A stretch of 5,116 nt of DNA from the NCBI GenBank assembly GCA_045125095.1, contig JBGVMW010000036.1, positions 1-5,116 of the forward strand, read 5' to 3'. The DNA is from JBGVMW01 sp045125095 (lineage in GTDB: Bacteria > Bacillota > Clostridia > Lachnospirales > Lachnospiraceae). Both the position numbers and the translations under genes were made by a program. Positions 1-5,116 of this stretch are shown piece by piece. The notes under the pieces were generated by a model. The model ran no database searches, had not been told where the DNA came from, and saw only the letters and a program-made list of their open reading frames with translations. Numbering within the stretch: the stretch's first letter is position 1; each line of letters begins with the position of its first letter.

Positions 1-93
1 ATCAACATCAACAGGCTACTCAAAGCAATAATTGATCAAGTTCATTTTATGAAATTTTCAAAGTTCATAATAAATTTAAACTATATTTTTTCT

Positions 94-128
94 GTGTTGA
101 TAATATATGTTTTTTTATCAGCACTTTT
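94..128 (+). terminator. Weak hairpin with short T run, possible terminator of an upstream gene
   Basis: GTGTTGATAA (94-103) pairs with TTATCAGCAC (115-124) over 10 bp including one G-U, with an 11-nt loop, and is followed by only four T residues (125-128). The stem is AU-rich, so it would be a weak terminator. It could end transcription from outside the window, or simply be an AT-rich coincidence. One observation argues against a terminator role: frame 1 stays open from base 1 to a TAA at 136-138, beyond the hairpin, so if that frame is the tail of a real gene the hairpin lies inside it. Confidence 0.25.
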
Positions 129-153
129 GACACCCTAACCAGTTACTTATGAT
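127..153 (+). promoter_or_regulatory. Probable sigma-A promoter of the large membrane-protein gene
   Basis: A perfect -35 hexamer TTGACA lies at 127-132. The best -10 candidate is TATGAT at 148-153, matching TATAAT at five of six positions but with a short 15-bp spacer. A second candidate, TATCAT at 154-159, would need a 21-bp spacer. Transcription would begin near 160 and give a leader of about 38 nt before the ATG at 198. The suboptimal spacing suggests a weak or activated promoter. The -10 lies inside the palindrome at 147-161, so binding there should block RNA polymerase. Confidence 0.5.
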
Positions 154-161
154 TATCATAA
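147..161. promoter_or_regulatory. Palindromic operator, PerR/Fur-family box-like
   Basis: TTATGAT-T-ATCATAA is a perfect 7-1-7 inverted repeat. The PerR box described in Bacillus is TTATAATNATTATAA, and this site matches 12 of its 14 arm positions, the two differences being symmetrical (A to G, T to C). It matches the Fur box TGATAATNATTATCA less well (10 of 14). It covers the likely -10 element, as expected for a repressor site. The palindrome is seen directly; assignment to a Fur-family regulator is inference, because short AT-rich palindromes also arise by chance. Confidence 0.4.
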
Positions 162-181
162 TGTGAAGCGGGAGTGTATAG

Positions 182-191
182 AGAGAGGTGG
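182..191 (+). promoter_or_regulatory. Ribosome binding site that decides the start of the membrane-protein gene
   Basis: AGAGAGGTGG ends 6 nt before the ATG at 198. The alternative GTG at 174 has a purine-rich GCGGGA directly abutting it, which leaves no spacer, so it is unlikely to be the initiation codon. The GTG at 195 is also in frame but only 3 nt from this site. Confidence 0.7.
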
Positions 192-197
192 CATGTG

Positions 198-2381
198 ATG
201 AACAGTAGAAAAAGAATGACAAAGAATACGGAGAAAAGTAAGTGCAATCATACACTAGTCACGATTTTTGCAACAATTGCAATCGGCAGTGTGATTGCGT
301 TTGCTTTTTATGAGCTGGAGAGGGTGCTTGGTTACAGTCTTCTTGCTGAATATGATGAGACCGGTATGATAATTGGCGGATGTTACCTTGATTTTGTAGC
401 AATCAGTTTTTCTGTAACATTCCTCACAACTTCTTTGTTAGGAGGTTTGGCTGATAAAACGGAGAAGATATATTGGATAACATATCCGGATGAATATCTC
501 ATTCAGTCTGTTTTGAATTTCTTTAATCTCTCTTTGATTAGTTATCTGTCAATAGGTGTTCAGGTGGTCTTTGCTCTGGTAAAATGCAACGAATTTTTCA
601 AAGACAGTATTTTTATGTCAGCATTTATCATTGGTACAGCGACTATCATTATCTTAAGTTACAAGTTCACCTCCATTTATTTCAATCGAGAAAAAATTAG
701 ATCAAAGGCAGAGAAAAGATTTGCAGCATGGATTGATGCTGCTAATAATGGTGAGAAGGCAGACGAGAAAGAAGTTTATTCAGCTATTATGAAAATGTAT
801 AACTACACGATTCAGGCGGCAGAAGATGTGAAGATGACTACAGTCTGTGAAAATATTCAACTCTTATATGCGTATGCAGAGAAAAATAAGGACTGCAGAA
901 ACTGGATTGAAAGGTTGATAAAAAAGCTTGCAAGTGAGAATCCGGACATGTTCTGCCAGGTACTCTTTTATATAGATGGCGAAATGAATGAACGGAGTGA
1001 GAAAAATAAGTTTTATCAGGCAGTCATTACATATGTTGATTTAGAGGCTGCAGATATTAATGTGATGGAAGTTCTTGCCAGATTCATAGAGGATATAGTA
1101 AATGAATATGCACAAGAGTATGAGAATACTGCAGACTGGGTAGGCGGACTCGCACCGGAGGAATGCGAAAAACTAAGGAATATTTCTGAGAATATTGCTG
1201 TGCTTTTAGAAGGCGTATTCGTGGGGGCATGCAATAATTCAGAACTATATGTCAATGAAGCTTACAAGAAACTGTTATTGAATAGTTTAGTCTGGTCACC
1301 TAATTTACTTGATGAAGAAACCGTGAAAACAGTTATTTTAAATTATTGGGATAACATGCTCGCATATTATTGTGAGAATATCCGAATGGGAAAAGTGAAG
1401 ACTGTTGTCAAAGTAGGTGAACTTATCTTTCAAATAGCAACTGAAAATGAGAGCACATACCCGTGTGAATACGATCCGGAAATGCGTATCATTTGTCGAT
1501 TATTCAAGGATATGAAAGCACATCTGGATGAAAAGCTTGCAGAAATCTTTGATCATAATGAAGAACTTTTAGGAAAAGTGGTTGGAATTATATCAGATTC
1601 GAAGCAGCAATATCAGTTTTGTGAATATGTAGGAGAACTCATGGCTGATGGCATCATGACAAACATGATAGATGCCAGACCGGTAGGCATAGGAGGAACA
1701 CCAATATTTAATGCATTGACAAGAAGAATATCAGAATTGGAAGGAACTTCAAGGAATTCTTTTATAGCCAAGAATGTAAAACTACTTAAACGCATGTTAC
1801 AAGATAATCCGAATGATGCTCATCTGAGTCGTTTCATTGAAGCGGTACTTGTAATGCAGAATAAGGATGATACAAATTGGTATTTAAAGCTTTTTGAACT
1901 TCTGAAAGATGATGCCCGCGCACTTTGTTGGTATGCAAAAGCATTAGTATTCCAAGAGAAATATATTTCCTTCTTTGAGGATGTGAATGCCTGTGAGCGG
2001 TTCCTAGAGGATGCGGAGGAATTATTAGAGTCTCTTTTCTGTCACATCAATACAGAAGATATCCAAAGCGACACGCAGGTTGCTATCGCGGCTATCATAA
2101 CAAGTATTCTGATTGACCCGCGAGGTGTTAAGCTTGAAGAATACAATAGTAAATGTGTTAATAGATTTACAAACTGTGTAAAAATGAATGGTGATGCGCT
2201 GGTTGTAATCAGGGAATGTTTAAGTGATGCAAAATATGAGCTCCAAGACATGGAGGCAAACATTTATAATTATGAGTGCTATGGGGAAAGAGAGTATAGC
2301 AGACTGCTTGATAAAGTTACAAAAATGTATGTGGTTTGTATTGAGAGAGTTGAGGGACTGATTAATAAATGCCACCGTTAG
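198..2381 (+). CDS. Uncharacterised membrane protein with four N-terminal helices and a large cytoplasmic helical domain
   Basis: I do not recognise the family. From the ATG at 198 the protein is 727 residues. The first ~18 residues are basic (SRKRMTKN). Predicted membrane helices follow at about 19-38, 64-84, 107-128 and 137-155, and a basic stretch after the fourth (NREKIRSKAEKR) points to a cytoplasmic C terminus. The remaining ~565 residues look soluble, acidic and almost wholly alpha-helical, with a few breaks such as RPVGIGG (about 494-500). Some segments near 565-590 look loosely TPR-like, but no consensus repeat or catalytic motif is visible. A membrane-anchored helical scaffold is a plausible but unproven reading. 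Start choice: an in-frame GTG at 174 opens the frame, but only the ATG at 198 has a well-placed ribosome binding site (AGAGAGGTGG, 182-191, 6-nt gap). The gene has its own candidate promoter and palindromic operator. No clear terminator follows it. Confidence 0.85.
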   Translation: MNSRKRMTKNTEKSKCNHTLVTIFATIAIGSVIAFAFYELERVLGYSLLAEYDETGMIIGGCYLDFVAISFSVTFLTTSLLGGLADKTEKIYWITYPDEYLIQSVLNFFNLSLISYLSIGVQVVFALVKCNEFFKDSIFMSAFIIGTATIIILSYKFTSIYFNREKIRSKAEKRFAAWIDAANNGEKADEKEVYSAIMKMYNYTIQAAEDVKMTTVCENIQLLYAYAEKNKDCRNWIERLIKKLASENPDMFCQVLFYIDGEMNERSEKNKFYQAVITYVDLEAADINVMEVLARFIEDIVNEYAQEYENTADWVGGLAPEECEKLRNISENIAVLLEGVFVGACNNSELYVNEAYKKLLLNSLVWSPNLLDEETVKTVILNYWDNMLAYYCENIRMGKVKTVVKVGELIFQIATENESTYPCEYDPEMRIICRLFKDMKAHLDEKLAEIFDHNEELLGKVVGIISDSKQQYQFCEYVGELMADGIMTNMIDARPVGIGGTPIFNALTRRISELEGTSRNSFIAKNVKLLKRMLQDNPNDAHLSRFIEAVLVMQNKDDTNWYLKLFELLKDDARALCWYAKALVFQEKYISFFEDVNACERFLEDAEELLESLFCHINTEDIQSDTQVAIAAIITSILIDPRGVKLEEYNSKCVNRFTNCVKMNGDALVVIRECLSDAKYELQDMEANIYNYECYGEREYSRLLDKVTKMYVVCIERVEGLINKCHR

Positions 2382-2459
2382 AATCCTATCATAGACAAAG
2401 AATATGTGAATCCATATGAGACTGCCCAAAGTACATGTGCGGTAAGTCAGCGAAATGGA

Positions 2460-2488
2460 TTGACAAAACAGCAATAAAGGATTATAAT
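2460..2488 (+). promoter_or_regulatory. Consensus sigma-A promoter of the TetR-chemoreceptor operon
   Basis: TTGACA (2460-2465) and TATAAT (2483-2488) both match the consensus exactly and are separated by the optimal 17 bp. Transcription should begin near 2495, leaving a leader of about 44 nt before the ATG at 2539. A promoter this strong in front of a TetR gene normally implies repression, which fits the palindrome immediately downstream. It should serve both genes, since only 20 bp separate them and no second promoter or terminator is seen between them. Confidence 0.85.
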
Positions 2489-2496
2489 AAAACAAA

Positions 2497-2516
2497 CGTT
2501 ATGTAACGAAGTTATG
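2497..2516. promoter_or_regulatory. Candidate TetR operator at the transcription start
   Basis: CGTTA-TG-TAACG (2497-2508) is a 5-2-5 inverted repeat beginning about 2 bp after the predicted start site. The hexamer GTTATG within it (2498-2503) recurs at 2511-2516, a 13-bp offset. A repressor bound here would block the consensus promoter, and TetR-family genes are commonly autoregulated from such sites. The symmetry is seen in the sequence; its recognition by the adjacent TetR protein is inference. The half sites are short, so chance cannot be excluded. Confidence 0.4.
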
Positions 2517-2538
2517 CAAATCGAAAGGTTGTTATCGT

Positions 2539-3150
2539 ATGCCTCCAAAAGCAAAATATACAAGAGAAGAAATCATTAATAAAGCATTTGAAATGACGAG
2601 AAAGAACGGGATTGAGTCGGTTGTTGCAAGAGAACTCGGCAAGGAACTGGGAACTTCATCGTCGCCCATATTTACAGCATTCAAGAACATGGAAGAATTG
2701 CAGCACGAAGTAAGAAAGGTTGCTATGCGCAAGTTTGAAACATATGTTCGAGATGCTATCAATTACACACCGGCATTCAAGTATGTTGGAATGAAGATGA
2801 TAGAGTTTGCCATGAAAGAGCCAAAGCTGTTTCAGCTCCTGTATATGCGTGAACATGATGGAAATGAGACCTATGCCATGTTAATCGGTGAACTTGGTGA
2901 TACAGTAGAAGTTTGTATTGAGATTATGCAGAAGGATTATGCTTTGAGCAAAGAGGAAGCACAATTGCTGTTTCGACAGATATGGCTTCATACATTTGGA
3001 ATTTGTGTATTGCTTGCAGGGAGAGTATGTAGGATTTCTCTGGAAGAAATATCAGAGATGCTGAGCATTGAATTTCAGGGGAGTTTAATGCTTTTAAAAT
3101 CCGGAACATTAAAAGCGGTTGCAGTGCATGATGTGAAAAAGGAAGTATAA
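2539..3150 (+). CDS. TetR/AcrR family transcriptional regulator with WHG-type ligand domain
   Basis: This is a 203-residue, full-length TetR-type repressor. The N-terminal DNA-binding domain spans about residues 7-55: helix 1 (TREEIINKAFEMTRKNG), then the helix-turn-helix around 27-47 (VVARELGKELGTSSSPIFTAF), ending in the usual KNMEEL segment. The SSPIFTAF recognition helix replaces the more common GTLYHHF form. The C-terminal domain is helical, and W149-L-H151-x-x-G154 fits the WHG (TetR_C) domain, which binds small hydrophobic ligands or mediates dimerisation. The ligand is unknown. The ATG at 2539 is preceded by AAAGG (2524-2528) with a 10-nt gap. It is the first gene of an operon with the chemoreceptor downstream and is probably autoregulated through the palindrome at 2497-2508. 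The family assignment is firm; the target genes and ligand are inference. Confidence 0.93.
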   Translation: MPPKAKYTREEIINKAFEMTRKNGIESVVARELGKELGTSSSPIFTAFKNMEELQHEVRKVAMRKFETYVRDAINYTPAFKYVGMKMIEFAMKEPKLFQLLYMREHDGNETYAMLIGELGDTVEVCIEIMQKDYALSKEEAQLLFRQIWLHTFGICVLLAGRVCRISLEEISEMLSIEFQGSLMLLKSGTLKAVAVHDVKKEV

Positions 3151-3170
3151 CGAAAGGGGAACGTTGAATT

Positions 3171-4685
3171 ATGGGGTTACTTAAACAAAATGAAAAAGAA
3201 GCAAATCTATTGGTAGCAAAGGTTATGAGGAGTACATTTATTATTTTTACCATTATTTACTTGTTAAATGCGTTTGGAATATTTACAGTAGGTAAGGTGA
3301 TTATGACGATTGCTTACATTGGAGGAGGGTGCCTGTTATTCCTGCCAACACTGCTGGTCAATATCCTCAAAAAAGAAGGTGGATACATTAAGTATGTGAA
3401 TGTCGTGTGTGCCTCAATGTTTGTGACATTGCTTAGTATAATGCTTACCTTTCATGTTGTTGCCATTTATGTGTATTCGATTGCGATTGCCAGCCTTTAC
3501 TTTTCAAAAAGATTGAATATTCTGGCGACCGCTCTTACTGTAGTAGGCGTTTCTGTAGGACAGATTCTGGCGTTTAATCTGAATACTTTGCCGGATGATA
3601 ATTTTACAGAATTAAAAGGTGTAATTATATTTGGAGTGATTCCTCGTGGGTTGGTGTTGGTTGCAGTTGCTGCCATTTTTACAATGCTTTGTAGTAGAAC
3701 TGCTTCTATGCTTTCTAATTTAATGGGAGCAGAAGAACAAAAGGAAATGTTTGAACGGATGAAGCAAATGAAGGAAAATGCATCACACACTTCGGAGATC
3801 ATGTTTGGTATGGTATCAGAGCTTTCTAGTATTACAGAAGTTTCTCTCCAGACCAACCAGAGCATAGCGTCAGAGGCAGAACGTTTGTTGACAGGTTCGA
3901 CGGATAATGCAGTAGCGGTAGAAAATGCAGACTGCAAGATACAGGATATTACAGAACAATTGGTAGGACTTAGTAATATGAATCACAGAACTGCAAAACT
4001 GACAGATCAAATTGGTGAGAATACGCAGGAAAATCAGCAGAGAATGGATGATGCAACTGTCTGCATGGAGCAGATACATAATAGTACAAATAAGTGCAAG
4101 CAGATTATCAGCACTCTTGGAGAAGAATCAAAGGAGATTATTGGAATTGTAGGAACAATCACCAATATATCAAGTCAGACCAATATTTTAGCATTGAATG
4201 CCACAATTGAGGCAGCCAGAGCCGGAGAGAATGGAAAAGGTTTTGCAGTAGTTGCAGAAGAAATCCAGAAGCTTTCAGAGCAAACAAAAACAGCGGTAGA
4301 AAGTATCGGGAAAATTGTAAATGAGGTAGTGCGAAATACAGAGACGGCAGTTAAAGCAATGGAACAGAATGCACTTTATACACAAAATGGTATGGAAAGT
4401 ATTCAAAAGGCAAATGAGTCATCTTCTATTATTACATCTTCTAATGAAGAATTAATGGAACAGATCCATGAAATTGATAAGGTGGCAGAAATTATCCGGG
4501 AAAAGAGTGGCGAAGTGGCAGACAATATGAAGCAGATTAGTAATAACACCCAGCAAAATTGTAATGCGGTGGAACAGGTATCAGCTGCAACTCAGGAGAA
4601 TAGTGCCGGAACAGAGAGCCTTGCAGATATCGTAGAGCAGATTAAAGAACTTTCCGAAAAGTTAAATAAGGTAGTGCAGGGATAA
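3171..4685 (+). CDS. Methyl-accepting chemotaxis protein, six membrane helices, no HAMP domain
   Basis: This 504-residue chemoreceptor should signal through CheA/CheW kinase complexes at the inner face of the membrane. The N-terminal part has about six hydrophobic helices (roughly 21-38, 43-66, 75-94, 95-111, 115-136, 149-174) joined by short loops, so there is no large extracellular sensor domain. The long cytoplasmic coiled coil starts near 188 with no recognisable HAMP linker. The signalling hairpin is unmistakable: IVGTITNISSQTNILALNA followed by TIEAARAGENGKGFAVVAEE (325-364), with the tip near EAARAGE (347-353). The descending helix includes SAATQENSAGTESLADI (471-487), a likely methylation region. 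Arms of about 150-160 residues suggest roughly 22 heptads each. No C-terminal NWETF-type CheR tether is present. The ribosome binding site AAAGGGGA (3153-3160) has a 10-nt gap to the ATG, 20 bp after the TetR stop, so the two genes form one operon. The ligand is unknown; it may be sensed within the membrane or near it. Confidence 0.93.
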   Translation: MGLLKQNEKEANLLVAKVMRSTFIIFTIIYLLNAFGIFTVGKVIMTIAYIGGGCLLFLPTLLVNILKKEGGYIKYVNVVCASMFVTLLSIMLTFHVVAIYVYSIAIASLYFSKRLNILATALTVVGVSVGQILAFNLNTLPDDNFTELKGVIIFGVIPRGLVLVAVAAIFTMLCSRTASMLSNLMGAEEQKEMFERMKQMKENASHTSEIMFGMVSELSSITEVSLQTNQSIASEAERLLTGSTDNAVAVENADCKIQDITEQLVGLSNMNHRTAKLTDQIGENTQENQQRMDDATVCMEQIHNSTNKCKQIISTLGEESKEIIGIVGTITNISSQTNILALNATIEAARAGENGKGFAVVAEEIQKLSEQTKTAVESIGKIVNEVVRNTETAVKAMEQNALYTQNGMESIQKANESSSIITSSNEELMEQIHEIDKVAEIIREKSGEVADNMKQISNNTQQNCNAVEQVSAATQENSAGTESLADIVEQIKELSEKLNKVVQG

Positions 4686-4716
4686 TATAGAAAAATGTGA
4701 AGAAACCTAATCGAAT

Positions 4717-4763
4717 AAAATCGCTACGCGATGGCAAGGCTGGCTGTTGCGTAGCGATTTTTT
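4717..4763 (+). terminator. Strong intrinsic terminator of the TetR-chemoreceptor operon
   Basis: AAAATCGCTACGC (4717-4729) and GCGTAGCGATTTT (4749-4761) pair perfectly over 13 bp. The stem can extend inward by six more pairs, three of them G-U (4730-4735 with 4743-4748), leaving a 7-nt loop. A run of six T residues (4758-4763) follows. It lies 31 nt after the chemoreceptor stop codon. The A run on the left arm gives a T run on the opposite strand, so it could also act weakly in the reverse direction. Confidence 0.9.
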
Positions 4764-4834
4764 ATATAGCAGGAAATTGTTCGTAAAAAAATGTCCGGCT
4801 ACTATTGTTTAGATGTTTCAAGAAGGATATTTTA

Positions 4835-4843
4835 TGGTATACT
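4835..4843 (+). promoter_or_regulatory. Extended -10 promoter reading into the inverted-repeat element
   Basis: TGGTATACT contains the TGn extension (4835-4837) directly before TATACT (4838-4843), which matches TATAAT at five of six positions. The -35 is poor: TTTCAA at 4816-4821 with a 16-bp spacer matches at only three positions, which an extended -10 can tolerate. Transcription would start near 4850, three bases before the first repeat arm. The fit between start site and repeat start suggests that the repeat element is transcribed as an RNA. The site lies in the ~70 bp between the operon terminator and the repeats. Confidence 0.55.
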
Positions 4844-4852
4844 AATGAAACA

Positions 4853-4997
4853 ATGTAGTAAACAGTTATTTGCCACAAACAATTCTCACAACTCACTACC
4901 TTGTTGGCATTTTGCAATTAACTATCTAGGCATTTGCGAAAGTGAAACCCATCCGCAAATTGTCAGAATTGTTTCTGCAAATAGCTACTTACTACAT
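4853..4997. repeat. Long imperfect inverted repeat, hairpin 1 (arm 1 and arm 2)
   Basis: Left arm 4853-4891 pairs with right arm 4960-4997. The paired blocks are ATGTAGTAA/TTACTACAT (4853-4861 with 4989-4997), AGTTATTTGC/GCAAATAGCT (4864-4873 with 4977-4986, one G-U), AAACAATTCT/AGAATTGTTT (4877-4886 with 4965-4974) and ACAA/TTGT (4888-4891 with 4960-4963). That is 33 pairs, broken by a 2x2 mismatch, a 3x2 internal loop and one mismatch. The enclosed 68 nt contain a smaller hairpin, ATTTGCG/CGCAAAT (4932-4938 with 4954-4960, the last base shared with the outer stem). They also contain a near direct repeat, GGCATTTTGC (4906-4915) and GGCATTTGC (4929-4937). Confidence 0.9.
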
Positions 4998-5107
4998 AGT
5001 CTATATTTGACGCGCTCTCGCTCCCTTCAAACGTAGCGGACACTAAGGCTGTAAAATACACAGCCTAAGTGCCGACGTTTTCAGAGGGTCACATATAGAC
5101 TATGTAG
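4992..5107. repeat. Second inverted repeat, hairpin 2 (arm 2 and arm 3)
   Basis: CTACATAGTCTATAT (4992-5006) and ATATAGACTATGTAG (5093-5107) pair perfectly over 15 bp. Inside lie CCCT/AGGG (5023-5026 with 5085-5088), AAACGT/ACGTTT (5029-5034 with 5075-5080) and an apical stem CACTAAGGCTGT/ACAGCCTAAGTG (5041-5052 with 5060-5071, one A-A mismatch) closed by a 7-nt loop. Pairing resumes outside the main stem at TT/AA (4989-4990 with 5109-5110) and AGCT/AGCT (4983-4986 with 5113-5116), so it probably continues past the window end. The six bases 4992-4997 also belong to hairpin 1, so the two folds exclude each other there. Confidence 0.88.
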
Positions 5108-5116
5108 CAAACAGCT

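Larger units (their letters stand above)
4850..5116 (+). ncRNA. Candidate structured non-coding RNA or repeat array, cut by the window edge
   Basis: This stretch has no convincing protein gene but is densely self-complementary. Three copies of one arm sequence alternate in orientation: arm 1 (+) from 4853, arm 2 (-) ending at 4997, and arm 3 (+) from 5102 to the window end. Arms 1 and 3 share 13 of 15 bases (ATGTAGYAAACAGYT) at a 249-bp period. Arm 2 can fold with arm 1 or with arm 3, giving two competing hairpins. A promoter-like extended -10 lies directly upstream, and no ribosome binding site with an open frame follows. Readings to consider are a large structured RNA, the RNA of a retron-like or other reverse-transcriptase system encoded downstream, a MITE/REP-type palindromic element, or replication iterons. 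I do not recognise the sequence as a known RNA family. The structure is seen directly; transcription and function are inference. Confidence 0.5.

Noticed and set aside
174..200. GTG at 174 as the start of the large membrane protein
   Set aside because: Its only purine-rich upstream sequence touches the codon, leaving no spacer, while the ATG at 198 has AGAGAGGTGG at a normal distance.
2402..2417. ATATG/CATAT hairpin as terminator of the first gene
   Set aside because: Only five AU-rich pairs and no T run follow, so it cannot act as an intrinsic terminator.
2382..2477. In-frame 31-codon extension after the TAG stop of the membrane-protein gene, suggesting readthrough or a nonsense-split gene
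   Set aside because: The extension is short, an open run of this length is not rare, no readthrough signal is visible, and the following promoter starts inside it.
2420..2506. Short open frame with a CPKYMCGK zinc-knuckle-like start, ending at TAA 2504-2506
   Set aside because: An in-frame TGA lies immediately upstream (2417-2419), there is no start codon with a ribosome binding site for the whole motif, and it overlaps the consensus promoter. At most it is a remnant; chance is likelier.
3497..3937. Minus-strand open frame of 146 codons opposite the chemoreceptor gene
   Set aside because: It is an antisense shadow of a clear chemoreceptor coding sequence, with no recognisable product.
4791..5036. 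An 81-codon + strand open frame starting ATG at 4791
   Set aside because: It runs across the promoter and both inverted repeats, lacks a well-placed ribosome binding site (the nearest, AGGAAA, is 14 nt away), and its product has no protein-like features. The reading frame is better explained by the structured element.
4853..5116. CRISPR array
   Set aside because: Same-strand repeats are about 249 bp apart, arms alternate in orientation, and the inserts are themselves hairpins. No short direct repeats with uniform spacers exist.

Overview
The window looks like low-GC Gram-positive (Firmicutes) DNA, most likely a motile Clostridia/Lachnospiraceae-type bacterium. This is inferred from the AT-rich sequence, near-consensus sigma-A promoters, G-rich ribosome binding sites, the style of the TetR protein and the presence of a chemoreceptor. 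No gene here fixes the species.

Layout. Positions 1-173 are an AT-rich upstream region with a weak hairpin (94-124), a consensus -35 box and a 15-bp perfect palindrome (147-161) that resembles a PerR/Fur-family box. They precede a large gene (198-2381) for a protein with four predicted membrane helices and a long, unrecognised helical cytoplasmic region. Positions 2382-2538 are non-coding and hold a perfect-consensus promoter (TTGACA, 17 bp, TATAAT) followed by a small palindrome that could be a repressor operator. This promoter drives a two-gene operon: a TetR/AcrR regulator with a WHG-type C-terminal domain (2539-3150), and a six-helix, HAMP-less methyl-accepting chemotaxis protein 20 bp further on (3171-4685). 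A strong intrinsic terminator (4717-4763) closes the operon.

The last ~330 bases (4786-5116) hold no convincing protein gene, but they are the most structured part of the window. An extended -10 promoter (TGGTATACT) points directly into alternating inverted copies of an ATGTAGYAAACAGYT-type sequence. Arm 1 (+, from 4853) pairs with arm 2 (-, ending 4997) to form a hairpin of about 145 nt. The end of arm 2 can instead pair with arm 3 (+, from 5102), through a perfect 15-bp stem that encloses a second complex hairpin. The two folds compete for the same bases. Arm 3 is cut by the window edge, so the element continues downstream. It may be a promoter-driven structured non-coding RNA or repeat array, or a palindromic mobile element. 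Its partner gene, if there is one, lies outside the window.

Working together: the TetR protein probably controls its own operon and therefore the level of the chemoreceptor, which would link sensing of an unknown small molecule to chemotactic or related signalling. The first gene appears to be a separate transcription unit. No link between the repeat element and the upstream genes can be seen.
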